DNA of 64,000 nucleotides from Cololabis saira (lineage: Eukaryota; Chordata; Actinopteri; Beloniformes; Belonidae). The stretch lies in assembly GCF_033807715.1 (NCBI RefSeq), contig NC_084591.1, positions 27,562,090 to 27,626,089 of the forward strand, read 5' to 3'. The position numbers were made by a program, and so were the translations under genes. Below are positions 11,749 to 24,182 of the stretch, piece after piece. The stretch's first letter is position 1. Each line of letters starts with the position of its first letter. Under the pieces are notes generated by a model. It saw nothing but the letters and a program-made list of their open reading frames with translations. It was not told the origin of the DNA and did not search any database.

Positions 11749-14700
11749 ATGAATGTCCCAGCTATCAGGAATCTGTTGACAACGTACCAGATGGATAAAT
11801 CAGACACCAGTGACTCAAACACAGAGGAAGATGAGGATAAACTGGCAAAAAAGAAGGAATGTAAGCTAAAACAGGCAATATTTGAACAATATTTATATGC
11901 AATTTGTTGTTGAGATCTTTGAGTTATGTCAGTACCAAATTGATGTGTGGAGTTATTACATTGTGTGTCTGAGAATGGTCAACTCTTCCAAATATTATGT
12001 GCATTTGATCATTATTTTATTATTATATTTTATCATTTTTATTTGATCCACGTTCTCACATTATCCATAGATTTAAGCCGCACCCTTCGGACTAGGCAGT
12101 TGGTCATAAACTTTCATGGTGGTCGACCTGTTCTGAGTCTCAGGGCACCGCTGGACCTCGTTAACTTCACAACTTCCTATCCCCGTTGGCCCATAGAGTG
12201 TGAAGTCATCAGTGATGTTATCCAACACATAGGTATTTTTTTTCTCTCTCTCTATAATGCAACCAGGCTTGTTACTGACGTGCATAAAGACCTTGCACAG
12301 TCAGTAATCAGTCTACAACAGTTTTAAACACAGAATGTCGTAACAGCGCGCATGTGCTTCATAGAGTGGGAACCTCCTGAACCAGAGCCTTTCTATCAGC
12401 CCACCGGAGATGAGAGGACACCCATGCCAGTCACAGAGCAGCAGGGAAAGGTTGTTTACTGCAGTGACCTTGGTAAATCCTAGCAAAAGCCTTGTTTGAT
12501 TGATAGATTTATCCATACATTTATCTTTTTTATATGGAACTATTATGGGTTTGACCTGAACATTGGATAATAGTTCAACTTCTGCAAAACGTATGTGGCC
12601 TATGAGTATAACACACTTGTACAATAATGTGTAAGAAATCAGCGTAGTACTTCAGAATACCGGCTCTCATGTATTGCCTTATATGTTGTACCACTAAAAC
12701 AATGGGATTCAATTTTTCTTTCTTTTCAAAACCTTGATTTTCTGGTCCGTGATCCACATCCTACTCTTCCTTTTAAGGTACCGTGTGTCACTATTTTACC
12801 CACTCTCGTTTTGGGGGAAGCAGGGGGCCCATTAAGAGTGCTACTTCCCAGGACAATCACACAGAGTTCACCCTTGAGTTTGAATCACGCTTTGAGAGCG
12901 GCAACCTTCAGAAGGCTGTCCAAGTGTGAGTTCCTGCAATGTCAAAGATTTCTATTGATGCTTTTCAGCAATTACATTTTTTTAAGCCTTGTCGATTCAT
13001 TACTGTAAAACTTTCTCTCTATGTCCTTTCTGTTCAGGGGTGTGTATGACTATGAGCTCATCCTGCGTACAGACATGTATACTATGAAGCACACACAGTG
13101 GTTTTACTTCAGGGTTAGGAACACAAAGCCAGGAGTGACTTACCGCTTCACCATCGTCAACCTGATGAAGAGCAACAGTCTGTATAATCAGGGCATGAGA
13201 CCGCTTATGTACTCTGAGAGGGCTGCTCAGGAGGATGGTGTTGGATGGAAACGCACAGGTTCCAATATCAGATACTACCGGAACTACAGTCGGGTAGGTG
13301 TTGTCTGGATCTGCTGCAGTCTGGGTCGTCACAAGCAATTTGGTCAGTCTTCTTTTTCAGCAGCTGTTACCGTTAATTTATGAGATTGAAAATGAACTTT
13401 ACAGCAGTTAACTAGGTAACCGAAACTTAACGAGAATGTAATATTGTTCTCAGAAGGTGTGGGAATAGTACTACTCTAATTGTATAAAAGAAAAAAACAG
13501 ATTGAAATTTCACATTGAATGAAGACGTCATTAAAAATAAGTAACGTGAGTTGAAATCAATAAAAAACCTATTATACAAATGGTTTATAAACGGTTGACA
13601 GTAAAATAAAATAAAAATAAAATAAAGAAAGATAACAAGATAAGAAAGATAACAAGATAAGAAAGATAACAAGGCAGGAAAAAAAACTTCTCTCTGTATC
13701 TGTTTAGAATATAAAGGAGAACAGCAGTGACCCAGCTGGCTTGTACTCCCTCACCTGGACTCTGCAGTTCCCCTACGAATCAGACACCTGCTACCTGGCC
13801 CACTGCTATCCCTACACCTATTCACACCTGCAGCGCTACCTTGGGCAGATTTCTTCCAATCCAGCAACGGCGTCATACTGTAAAGTGCGCATCTTGTGCC
13901 AAAGCCTTGCTGGGAATGCCGTGTATGTGCTGACAATAACATCTCGGGGGGCCAACCGGAGCGACAACAAGAATAAGAAGGCTGTGGTGGTGACGGCACG
14001 AGTGCACCCCGGGGAAACCAACAGCTCCTGGATTATGGAGGGATTCCTGGACTTTCTGCTTGGGGACTCAGAAGATGCCCAAGTACTCAGGGATAATTTT
14101 GTTTTCAAGGTGCTCATCTTGAAGATAATACAATGTAGTTTGGTTGTGTTGTGTTTAAGAGTGAATTTGATGAAGACAGTTAGTACTGTGTATTTTAAAA
14201 CAGTAAAATCCTCCAAAATCTAATGTTCTAAATTCTCATTTTAAAATTGACTGCATTTTTGCAATTTTACTTGTGGCAGCTGCACTTGATGTATTTTCTC
14301 CTGTGTGGTGCTGCAGGTGGTGCCAATGCTGAACCCAGATGGTGTTGTGGTGGGAAACTACCGTTGCTCTCTAGCAGGCAGGGACCTCAACAGGAACTAC
14401 CAGACCGGGCTGAAGGATTCCTTACCTTGTGTGTGGTACACCAGAAAAATGGTGGAAAGGTGATAACCTGCTTATACATTAACAAACCCAAACCGCTGCT
14501 TTGTTATTGAGCCTCGACTCTCAGCCGAAGAACAATTTTTTGAAATCATTATTTCAAATCAAGCTTTAAATCATTGCATTGTGTTTGACCACTGTTTGTT
14601 ATTTGTCATGTGACTCTGTTTCAACACACTCTCTCCAGACTTATTGCTGAAATGGATGTAGTGCTTTACTGTGATTTTCATGGCCACAACCGTAAAAATA

Positions 14701-17328
14701 ATGCCTTCATGTATGGGTGTAACAACCAAGATGAGGCCTCCCTCAAATTCCAAGAGAGAGTCTTTCCACTAATGATGAGCAAGAATGCCAATGACAAGGT
14801 AAACTTGCTTTTCGTGAGCTAGAGAAATAATGTTGGGCTTTCAAACATTGTTTACAATTTTTAAGAAGTACAATTTGAAAATTCTCACGTGTCATTTAAT
14901 ATTTATCACTTTTGAGAGACAATATATCAAGTATTTGCACAATTAACAATCCAGCTACGACTTATACACCTTTTAAACTCTTCTCAGTTCTCCTTTAAGA
15001 GCTGTAGATTCAGTGTGCAGAAGAGCAAGGAGGGCACAGGACGAATTACCATGTGGAGGCTTGGCATCAAAAACAGCTACACCATGGAGGCCACATTTGG
15101 AGGATCCACTCTGGGTGAGCATATATGCTGCGTTTGTGCTGACATTTTTTAATTTGTGAGTATCTTGCATGAGCTTCTACAGCATAATCTTTGTCAACAT
15201 TAGATGACAGGAGAGGAACCCATTTTACAACTGGAGACCTAAAGTCCCTAGGTTTTTACTTTTGCGACACCCTGCTGGACTTCTGTGACCCCGATTCAAC
15301 AAAAGTGAGCGTGCGTTTACATAGAAGCATGGATTACATTACAGGAGCACGATTACTCTAAGAAAAGATGACATTTTATGAACCAAAATATACCTGAATA
15401 TTGTTTATTTTCTTTCATTTTTAAGTTTGCCGTTTAGATGTGATAAATGTGCAAATATCCAACATTTTTTTATATCTTCTTTATTTCAGGTCACCAACTG
15501 CTTAACAGAATTGTATGTGTTGCAAAAGGAGATCAGAGAAACATCTTGCAAAGATTTGGGCACTGACACTAACATCTCTCTCTCTGACCTGGAAACAAAG
15601 TAACGTAGTATTTGTTTGATTAAATAACTCAATCAGATCAAATTTAGATCACAGGGATTTATAGAGTTTCTTCTTTTCTGTTTCACAGCACCAGTGGATC
15701 CAATAGTACAGATTCAGATGGACTTCCAGCTCATTTGCTGCATCAGCCACAAACTGTCTATCCAGAGGTAATATGCCAAATATGATATCCTTGGGAATAC
15801 ATCGTTTATAACACTTAAGTAGTTTATTTACTTTGAAACTTATATTACATTTGACACTGTAAAAATGTGTTTCGATTAAAATATGCTCATATTATTTTTC
15901 TCCCCAGCAAACTCAAGTGAAGAAGAAGAAAAAACACTTGAGAACTCGGAAAGAAAGGAGCAAGCTCCGAAAAGACAGGGTGAGTAATAATAAGGAGCCA
16001 AAGGTCCAGTTCAGCAATATGATCAGAGAATAACTCAGGTACATCTGGCTTGTATACGCACTTTGAGTAGTTGACAAGACTAGAAATGTGCTACTTAAAC
16101 AATCCCTTTACCTTTTAAATTATTCAGTGGTTTATTCAAATGATTAATCTGTTACTACCTTAAAATGAGACTAAAGAGTGAATGGTATTTTTCAGGAGTC
16201 TAACGAACTTCATGACAGGGCAGTTAATGTGAGCATCCAAGAACAGCCTGTTCTAAGACCCAGGGGGAAACTGCAGGTATGAAGTTAAATTTGAATGCAT
16301 TTGGGAGACAGAGCCATCGGGGCAAAGAAGCAAAGAACTAAGCTATGATTTCTAAATGTTATTTCTGTCTGAAGCATAAAGGCCTCATAAGAAAAAACAG
16401 GATCTCTCTTCCCACCACCAACCCTGGTGAGGTAAAGATGACTTGATCCGACACAAAATCATCTTATTTTTCCTTTTTTCTATAAGCATGCACTTTTATA
16501 CAAATTCAACTAATTTTTCATTAATATTGAGAACCCTTGAAAACTCAAAAATATATTTTTGTAATAACAAAACCCAATTTTGTGATTCTGAATTTCAATC
16601 TAAGGGGTAGATAATTTTTTTCAGGACAACTATGTGGAAAAGCGGAGCACCACATATGAGCGTCACAAGACAGAAGCCCGTCCAGATGGCAGCACACACA
16701 CAACTACGTCACTTCACTCAGGTAAGGTTTATTTGGGAATTATTTGGGCATTTAGAGCTGTTGGAAATGTTTCTCTGTAGATCAGCACACTGGAATTTAT
16801 TCACAGGAAGCCAAGTGATGCACAGGAGTCAGCGGAGATACTCCTCTCAACTGCTGTCCCTGAATCCTCTCCTCCTGCCTTCACTGAATCCCCTACAGCT
16901 CAAACAGCAACATCACTGCACTCCAGTCTACAGAGGTTTGTCTCACATCGGTTCCATTTGGTCTCTATAACCTTTCTGTACTGAAACTTATACCTCTATT
17001 TTAGGACCGGCACCTTCCATTCCAAGACTCTGCAGGTAAACTCGAAAGAAAAATCTCGTCTTCAACAACAGACATGCATGTTCAAATTCACAAGTGCCTC
17101 CTTTTCTGTGGCAGATCTCACTCGTCCGTGTTTGTCTGGAAGGTTCCAGCGGTTGGTCCAACAAAAAGGCATCTCACAGCTTTTATGACAAACAAGATCA
17201 GTGATCAACTTATCTTAAGAGACAGAAATTCAGTCCAGGCCTTAGAACGTCACTGTGAATTCCTCCAACTCCAACAAAGACATAACCAGGAGGAAACAGC
17301 AGAGCAGGGACCAGGATCAGTTCTCTGA
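11749..17328 (+). CDS. agbl2: Cytosolic carboxypeptidase 2 (AGBL2)
   Basis: An M14-family zinc carboxypeptidase that removes glutamates or C-terminal residues from tubulin in cilia and centrioles. Coding exons: 11749-11860, 12071-12232, 12365-12472, 12778-12925, 13038-13293, 13708-14109, 14317-14459, 14639-14798, 14988-15114, 15204-15304, 15490-15599, 15689-15767, 15908-15979, 16196-16276, 16375-16431, 16625-16721, 16807-16935, 17005-17035 and 17115-17328. Phases agree and give 862 residues, near the mammalian length. Zinc ligands are in HPGE (about 362-365) and FHGH (about 458); the substrate-binding GRDLNRNY and the catalytic Glu of MEATFGGS (about 531) are intact. The tail with [13 protein letters not shown] and a Lys-rich RTRKERSK block fits AGBL2 better than AGBL3. 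The start is chosen as the first ATG after the acceptor at 11730; later exons of the C-tail are the least certain. It is convergent with tmem17. Confidence 0.94.
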
Positions 17329-17400
17329 AGATTCATCGGCACATCTTTAATGAAGTTATTTTTTTCCATGCCTTTTTTTTTATCTCTTGCAAAAATTTAA

Positions 17401-17406
17401 AATAAA
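17401..17406 (+). terminator. agbl2 polyadenylation signal
   Basis: AATAAA, 73 bases after the agbl2 stop codon. The 0.8 kb from here to the tmem17 stop holds no other gene that I can see. Confidence 0.6.
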
Positions 17407-18097
17407 TGTTAAGCTATAATTGCTGGCTAACTTGACAGCTTGATGGTGTGGTGGAATAAATATAAGTGACTGAGGAACCAAACCAAAAAGATGGTCCTCA
17501 GTCCCAGCCAGTAGGCTTCAAGTTAAGCATTTCAGTCAAACAAAGATGCAAGACCACCACAGATTTATACTTCAGTGGGGGATAAAAACCAATTTATAAT
17601 CTGAGAACTATGAACTGATTCCTGGGGGTAGGATACTATTAATACAGATAACAAATAGAGGAGTAAAGCTCAATAGATGTTGTTTTTAATCAGACAAATT
17701 AGGATTATCAGTAATATTGGAATTTGTACTCTGCAAAAGCATTTCTAGCCAACAGGACAAAGGACATCTAGAAGTCCAAGAGTCGGGCCTGTTCTATGCT
17801 GGCTGGTACCAGGATGTTGGCAGTAGATGCTCTCTAAAAAGAATTACAGCCTTCAAATACTTTGCTTTTATCTCTTTATGGTGTCCAAAAACCGCTCAGG
17901 ATCAGGTTTTGACCCAAGGTTTCCCAGCCGTAGAAACCTTGTCCTTCCATCTCACATTGATTTTAAATTGCGGCTGACCAGTTTGTATTGATCCTTGAAA
18001 TCTTTACCTTTACAATTTTACAATGTTAATACTATAAAAATCACTGATTAGGACATTAGCAGCCTAATAAATGAAACATGGTATATGATATTTTCAT

Positions 18098-18103
18098 TTT
18101 ATT
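18098..18103 (-). terminator. tmem17 polyadenylation signal
   Basis: AATAAA on the minus strand about 120 bases beyond the tmem17 stop codon. Confidence 0.55.
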
Positions 18104-18224
18104 AAAGCAGCCATCAGAAATACAGAAATAAATATGTAACATCTTTTTTGTTATCTGAATCTAAGAGGTTTCAAGTAAGAATACAGCCTGACGGGCCAAG
18201 ATCTGGACATCTGGGCATCAGCGT

Positions 18225-21200
18225 TCAGTCAAACTGTCGAAGGTGAAACTGGCTTTCTGTGTGTCTAACCATGTCCCTCAGTGCCACAAATCCCGTCAGA
18301 GCCTGCATCGTTAAGAAATACATACAAATGCCATTCAGTCACAAATACCACATGATACCTAGAAAACATCCACAACAGATTTTCAAGACCATGACAGGAA
18401 TAGAATGGTTTTCAAAATAATTTGATCATACCTGTGTAAGTATAAATATGCAGAGAACTATATGGACAGCCCTCTCCAAGGGCTGTATGAGAATGGCTTC
18501 ATTAAAGAGCTGAAAGAGTATCAGTGGAAACTGCAGAAGAATACTCAACAGCCAAAATCCAGCCAGCTCTGGGACCTTTCACAAACACACACAGACATTA
18601 TATTCAGCTCAATATATCTCTTACATGAAACGTGAGTCGAAATTAACACTGCTATGCCTCACCTTTTCTTGCAGATTCCCACTATAACCAAGATAGAGTC
18701 GGATGACCTCAATCAGAGTCATCAGTAGAAGAACAGTCACAAGGATGAACTTGTAGTAGTCTGGCAAAGCAGGATACTGGTAGAAAAAACAAAACAAAAC
18801 AGTTCAAACAAAGTGCTTTTACATAACCACATAGCCAATTTAAATCTAGAGGGGTCAATTATGAACACCTATAGGCCTGTATCAAACCTCCCCTTTCTTA
18901 GTAAAATCATAGAAAAGTTGTTTTTCAACAGTTGTATAACCTCCTGACAATAAAGGACTGTTTTGTTGTCTACCAGTCAGGTTTGTAGCCACATAACAGC
19001 ACTGAGACAGCTCTAGTAAAGGTCTTAATGGCATCAGCTCCAATACAGATAGTGAAGACATTTCAATCTTGGTCTTACTGTATCTCAGTGCTGGATTTGA
19101 CATTTCTGGCACACGCTTACCTGATTGGAGTCCTATCTAAAAGAAGGGACTGTTGTGTTTTTAGGTAACTATAAATTGGAGCTAACAAAATAACCTGGAG
19201 TTCCCCATGGTTATATTCTGGCATCTCTGTTATTTAACATCAATATGCTCCAACTCAATCAGATTATGAAAAAGAAAAAAATGTGTTACCATAACAATAC
19301 AGATGACACAAATCTATATAAATCTATCATGTTCTGGGTCTCTGGAAAGCACCTACAACTTCTGTTGTAATAGACACTATATAAATAAAATTGAATAACT
19401 ATCTCACCAGAAGACTGTAATCCAATTCCAACATTGATCAAATTAATGACTGGATGTGCCAGATTTTTGTTTTCAGTTAAATAAAGACAAAACTGAAATA
19501 AATGGGTTTGGAACCATGAAGAAAGATTAAAATTCAGCATTCAGCTTCAAGCAATGAACCTAAAAAACAATAGCCAATTTTAACTGCCACATTAAGATAG
19601 TAGTGAAGTCAGCCTATTATCACCTAAAAACATATCAAAGATTGAAGAACTGATGCCTCAACATGACTTAGAAAGACTTATCCACGCTTTTATCTTCAGT
19701 AGACTAGACTACCGTAATGCTGTTCTCACGGGTCTCCCAAAGGAATCCATCAAACAGCTGCAGTTATTCAGAACACTGCCCGAGTCCTCACGAAGACCAA
19801 GAGAGGGGGCCACATAAATCTAGTTCTTAGATCGTTACACTGGCTTCCTGTCTGTCACAGAATACATTTTAAAATCCTGCTGCTAAGATTATAAATCTCT
19901 GAATGTAGTAGGAAGGAAATACACCTCTGATTTCTTGGTCCATTATTAACCAGTGATAACCCTCTGGTTTTGTACCCCGAGTCAGAACCAAACACGGTGA
20001 GGCAGCTCCCACAATGCATCAGGGCTGCTGAAACTTTTAACTTTAAATCAAGGCTGAAAACCTTTTTCATGTACTGATACATTTCAGTAATCTACCACAA
20101 TAAACTACAACCTTTATTTCGGGCATTTCTGGCACAAACATCTACTAGATGACAAGATGAAGCTGTCACGAGTCTGTTTCTGGATTGACTGGACTTGACG
20201 GTGGAAAGCATCCTGGCGTACTGCATCACAGTGTGGTATGCTGGGTGCACAGCAGCAGACAGGAGAGCCCTGCAGAGGGTGATCAACACAGCTCAGAAGA
20301 TCACCGGTTCCTCTCTACACTCCATGGACAATATCGCCAGCTCACGATTTGCAAGCAGGGCAACAAACATGGTGAAGGACTCCTCACACCCAGGACATCA
20401 TCTATTCAACCTGCTGCCCTCAAGCCGGCGCTACAGGGCCGCTAACGCCAGGGCTTTTCCCAAAGCCATCAGCACTTTAAATAAGTATAAAATAGAAAAA
20501 ATAAATTAAAACTAAAAAAATAAAAACACACCAATCCATAAGAACAAATCCTGGTGAAATCATACAACAACAAGGGATACATACACTGTAAATGTCATTC
20601 TACTCTGCCTTGCTTTTATTTCTATCTTTAAATTATTTTATCCTATCTTACTTTATTTTATTTATTGTGGCACGAAATGGAGAAGCACTCCAAATTTCAT
20701 TTTATGTCTGACAGGCAATGACATTAAAACTCTTTTTATTATTTCTATTCTAGACTTGTTTCCCCTTTAGACGTTTTACTTGTACGATGATACGTAAGAT
20801 GTTTTGTAAAATGCAGGGTTCCTACACATTTTTCAAGGTCAAATTCAAGCACTTTTCAAGCACTTTCAAGGGTAATTTTCAAAATCTTCAAGCACCTTAT
20901 CGCTGGGGTAAAATATCTACAGGAATATATATACTAATAATTATTTTTTACGCTTTTTATCACAATTATGTACATTGTACCGTGCTGTAAACATCTAGTT
21001 ATGTTTCATCTTACTGATTTCTCCTTGTAATAACTAAACCATACAATCTGATCCCAATTTTATGAAAGACACAGAGTTATAATTTCAAGCACTTTCAAGC
21101 ACTTAAACTAAAATTCAAGCACTTTTCAGGCCTTGAAAACACAACATTAAAATTCAAGCAGTTTCAAGGATTTCAAGCACCCGTAGGAACCCTGTAAATG

Positions 21201-23078
21201 CAGGGGTGTCAGGATTGGGGGGGACACCAACGTGATTTTAATTTTTAATTTTTTGCCAATATGCAACTCATACCATGCCATAAATTGTTAAAGGCTCACC
21301 AGAAAATACTGCACAGGGAATCATTTATTGTGCTTACCTTTCTTGTTTATTTGTCCTAAACAGCCAACAGTGTGTATCACTGCTTACTTAACTGGTATAT
21401 TCGTAAACCAAAATTTTAAGGGTTTTGGGCATGTAGTGTCTACTCATCTCAAATTCTTCTCACCATCTTCCTTTTATCCTATGGGACTACTTTATGCACG
21501 ATCAATTGATATATGGATGAAATATGGAGCCCTAAACAAGTTGTTTAAACTAACTGTTCATGTTTTAATACAGTTATGGTGGTAAACAGTTCTAAAAAAA
21601 AAAGGGCCCATTGCTAAGAGCACAATAAACACAGAACGTTGACAAAAAGTCATTGTTGAGCCTGTCAAATATTTTAAAAATATTGATTCAGACTAAAAAA
21701 AAAAATTTATGGAGTAGCAATACTTTCATTTTGTACACCTCAAAACGCACCGTGGATGTATTATTTTTTTAGAAATATATTTTTAATAAATATTCTACAT
21801 ATTCAACCTTTAAGTCTGAAAATACATTTGTTCAATTTTGAATAATTTAGGGTATTTTTATTGGGGGGGACAATTCATGTTTTTCAGAAATTGGGGGGGA
21901 CATGTCCCCCCGCCCCCCCCGGGATCTGCACCCATGTGCAGAGGTGGAAAAAGTACTGAAAAATTGTAATTGAGTAAAAGTATCTTTACTTTGCTTAAAT
22001 TCTACTCAAAGTAAAAGTAAAAGTACTCATCTTAAAATGTACTCGAGTAAAAGTACAAAAGTACTTCATTTAAAATGTAATTTGAGTAAAAGTTACTTTC
22101 AGTTATTTAATGCAAAAAAAGGATGAGTCACGAATCAAATCCAGCACAAGTTGTTTTAATCAACTTCGAAGCGTATTAAAGTTAAACATCCACACTTGTA
22201 AAAGCTCAGCTGAGCTCAGTAACATGATCCTTTTAGTAGTATTCAAGTATTCAAACACAAAATAAAGTGCCCAATGCCCGCAGGATCACAATAAACCAAA
22301 ATAAAATGCCCACAAGATTTTCACCATAAATTTTGTACTCAGTAACGTGAGGGGGTTCAAATGTAGCAAAGTAAAATACTTGGGTCAAAATGAACTCGAG
22401 TAAAAGTAAAAATTACATATTTCAAAAACTACTTAGAAAATTACAAATTACTCATAAAATGTACTCAATTACAGTAACGTGAGTAAATGTAATTTGTTAC
22501 TTTCCACCCCTGCCCATGTGTAAATGTGTTTCTTTCTCCATCCTTCCACTCACCGTCTCACCTTGAGCTGCAGCATCGCAGTTTCACTGATCCACCACCA
22601 GGGGAAGAACCACATGTTGAAATACAAAGACATCTGGAGCTGGAGGCTGGACAAAATGCGTTTGTCTGAAATCATAAAGGCAGAATAACATAAACGTAGG
22701 GTAATGAACACAAATTCAACGTCGGTGACACCAAATACTTCCTCGACACAAACGTTACACACCATGAAGCACAACTTAACCCTGAAATATGGTTCTGCGT
22801 TAAATCGACGCAGATCCTACGGCGTACGGTGTGCGTCGACGCGCATCCCTACGCCGTAAGCTCTGCGTTGGTGTAACGCGGGACCATAAATCAGCCTTCA
22901 TGCTGCTCCGCGTTAGCACCGATGCTAATCCGCCTCTAGCTGCAGCTGCAGAGTTTGTGTTACCGTGGGGCGAAAACGCGCCGTTGTCTTTAGAAAACGT
23001 CCCAGACCGACTCTGGTCAAACAGGACATTGCGAGAAAAGTCTTCTAAGCGCTTTCTAATAGCGTCTGGAAGATCCAT
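18225..23078 (-). CDS. tmem17: Transmembrane protein 17 (ciliary transition zone)
   Basis: TMEM17 is a four-pass membrane protein of the MKS/B9 module that gates the ciliary transition zone. Five minus-strand exons: 22964-23078, 22562-22665, 18663-18776, 18432-18575 and 18225-18302, all GT-AG and phase-consistent, giving 184 residues (human about 198). The product starts MDLPDAIRKRLEDFSRNV, then LSSLQLQMSLYFNMWFFPWWW (membrane segment 1), LPDYYKFILVTVLLLMTLIE (2), the conserved GYSGNLQEKVPELAGFW leading into LLSILLQFPLILFQLF (3), and a last segment around IVLCIFILTQALTGF (4), ending QFHLRQFD. Intron 2 (18777-22561) is almost wholly LINE and hAT sequence. Intron 1 carries a MITE copy. Which fish paralogue (a or b) this is cannot be told here. 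Confidence 0.95.
18849..20090 (+). mobile_element. Decayed L2-like LINE reverse transcriptase fragment
   Basis: The plus strand in tmem17 intron 2 reads broken RT motifs: YRPVSNLPFLSKIIEK, then a degraded YQSGF...STETALVKVLN, a lost YADD region near 19300, and the C-terminal RLIHAFIFSRLDYRNAV and LHWLPVCHRIHFKILLL blocks. Frameshifts and stops throughout show it is a pseudo-copy. It is antisense to tmem17. Confidence 0.65.
20110..20515 (+). mobile_element. Second LINE C-terminal fragment
   Basis: Reads VESILAYCITVWYAGCTAAD, then RALQRVINTAQKITG, SSHPGHHLFNLLPSSRRYR, the end domain of another non-LTR retrotransposon, followed by an A-rich stretch. It is related to the fragment at 55087-55437. 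It lies in tmem17 intron 2 directly after the L2-like piece. Confidence 0.6.
20815..21196. mobile_element. hAT-like MITE (cagggttcctac ends)
   Basis: Ends cagggttcctac and gtaggaaccctg, with many internal tcaagcactttcaag repeats. It resembles common fish hAT MITEs. The flanks (gtaaaatg / taaatg) are only similar, so the target duplication is not proven. Confidence 0.6.
21939..22512. mobile_element. hAT non-autonomous element, perfect 8-bp duplication
   Basis: Ends cagaggtggaaa and tttccacccctg. The flanks at 21931-21938 and 22513-22520 are both CCCATGTG. The interior is built of gagtaaaagtac motifs and lacks an ORF. It lies in tmem17 intron 2, just 49 bp from the 22562-22665 exon. Confidence 0.85.
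22781..22898. mobile_element. Palindromic GC-rich MITE, copy 2
   Basis: Left end cctgaaatatggttctgcgt, right end ggtgtaacgcgggaccataa followed by atcagcctt, core with cctacggcgtacggtg. It is the same family as the copy in washc4 intron 1. It sits in tmem17 intron 1, 65 bp from exon 1. Confidence 0.75.
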
Positions 23079-23149
23079 CCGTGAAAAACAAGACGAGCGA
23101 AGGAAGGAGGAAACAGAAACCTCCTCTTCCTCAGCGCAGCGCTGCCCTC

Positions 23150-23163
23150 GTTTCCATGGATAC
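23150..23163 (-). promoter_or_regulatory. X-box-like RFX site at the tmem17 promoter
   Basis: gtttccatggatac fits the X-box pattern GTHNYYATRRNAAC at 13 of 14 positions and lies 72 bp upstream of the tmem17 ATG. The motif is a near-palindrome, so strand is nominal. TMEM17 is a transition-zone protein, a class of genes typically controlled by RFX factors. Confidence 0.6.
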
Positions 23164-23931
23164 GAGAGGAGCCACTTCATCATACATGTAGAAGATGGAT
23201 CAATGTTTTCTACGAGATACATATGCACGCTTTCCGTAATATTATACACAATATGGTTAAAAACATGGAACACGACTTTAACACTTTCCGACAATAACTT
23301 TGTTACATTTGTTACTTTGTTACATTACAGTACAAAACACTGTTGTGTTTTTTATTGTAATACCTGCTCTGAACTTCTTAAACCTTACCCACGAACCATG
23401 TATTATAATAACAAACTAAAACTAATACTGAAACTAATGGAAAACTATAATAAGTCTGGATACCCACTAATCAAAACTAAAGAAATGACAACATACATAT
23501 CATCCATACAACATAAATGACTGGTACATGTGTTTCCTGCTGTGTTCATTGTTATCCAGCTGGTGATGGATCTACGGCCTTTAGCACCTCATTCCACTCC
23601 TCTTCCCTCTCTCTCCACCTCCTCTCCTTACAGGCATGTCTGTACAATTAAATATCCTGATAAATAAAATAAAAATCTGATGCACATGATGCCCACGCAC
23701 GCACACACACATACACGCAGCCATGTGGGGGATTGCAACTTAATTTAAATTACTTTAAATAAAACCACATGAAACACGGTGGAAAAAAAGACATAGAGAG
23801 ACGAGCAGCTGCATTTCTATCCTTCTCTCTGTCAGCGAGCGGCTGATGGCGACTAATTACTAACAGCAATATACAGCACCTGTATACCTGTATATGGACA
23901 TAATGCTACTGCTGCAAACCATAGCGGTAAC

Positions 23932-24182
23932 TTAAAGCAGCACTATGTAACTTTTCCACCTTAATCTAATATTTCCAGAGTCATTTTGATGGTACATCAA
24001 CTTCCAACAGGTTTAATGAACCTCTGTCATGGTCTGAGGGGTCTGTATCGCTTTCACTGGCACCATGTAATTTTGAGGTGCATGGTAGGAACCCTTCCAC
24101 ACTACTGGTAAAGCACTACCGCTTTTGTCCAAAGGAGCCGCCAAACTCAACAAAAGCTGAAAGTTACATTGTGCTGCTTTAA
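23932..24182. mobile_element. Small TTAA-flanked inverted-repeat element
   Basis: TTAA followed by agcagcactatgtaac at the left, and gttacattgtgctgct followed by TTAA at the right. It is an internally deleted, opposite-orientation relative of the longer element at 32357-33669, sharing both end regions (for example ccaacaggtttaatga and ggtaaagcactaccgctttt). TTAA targets suggest a piggyBac- or Kolobok-like source. The following 24183-26640 is AT-rich intergenic DNA with no feature I can support. Confidence 0.6.

Noticed and set aside
22831..23520. 229-codon plus-strand ORF
   Set aside because: Antisense over tmem17 exon 1 and its promoter; the minus-strand reading is the conserved protein.
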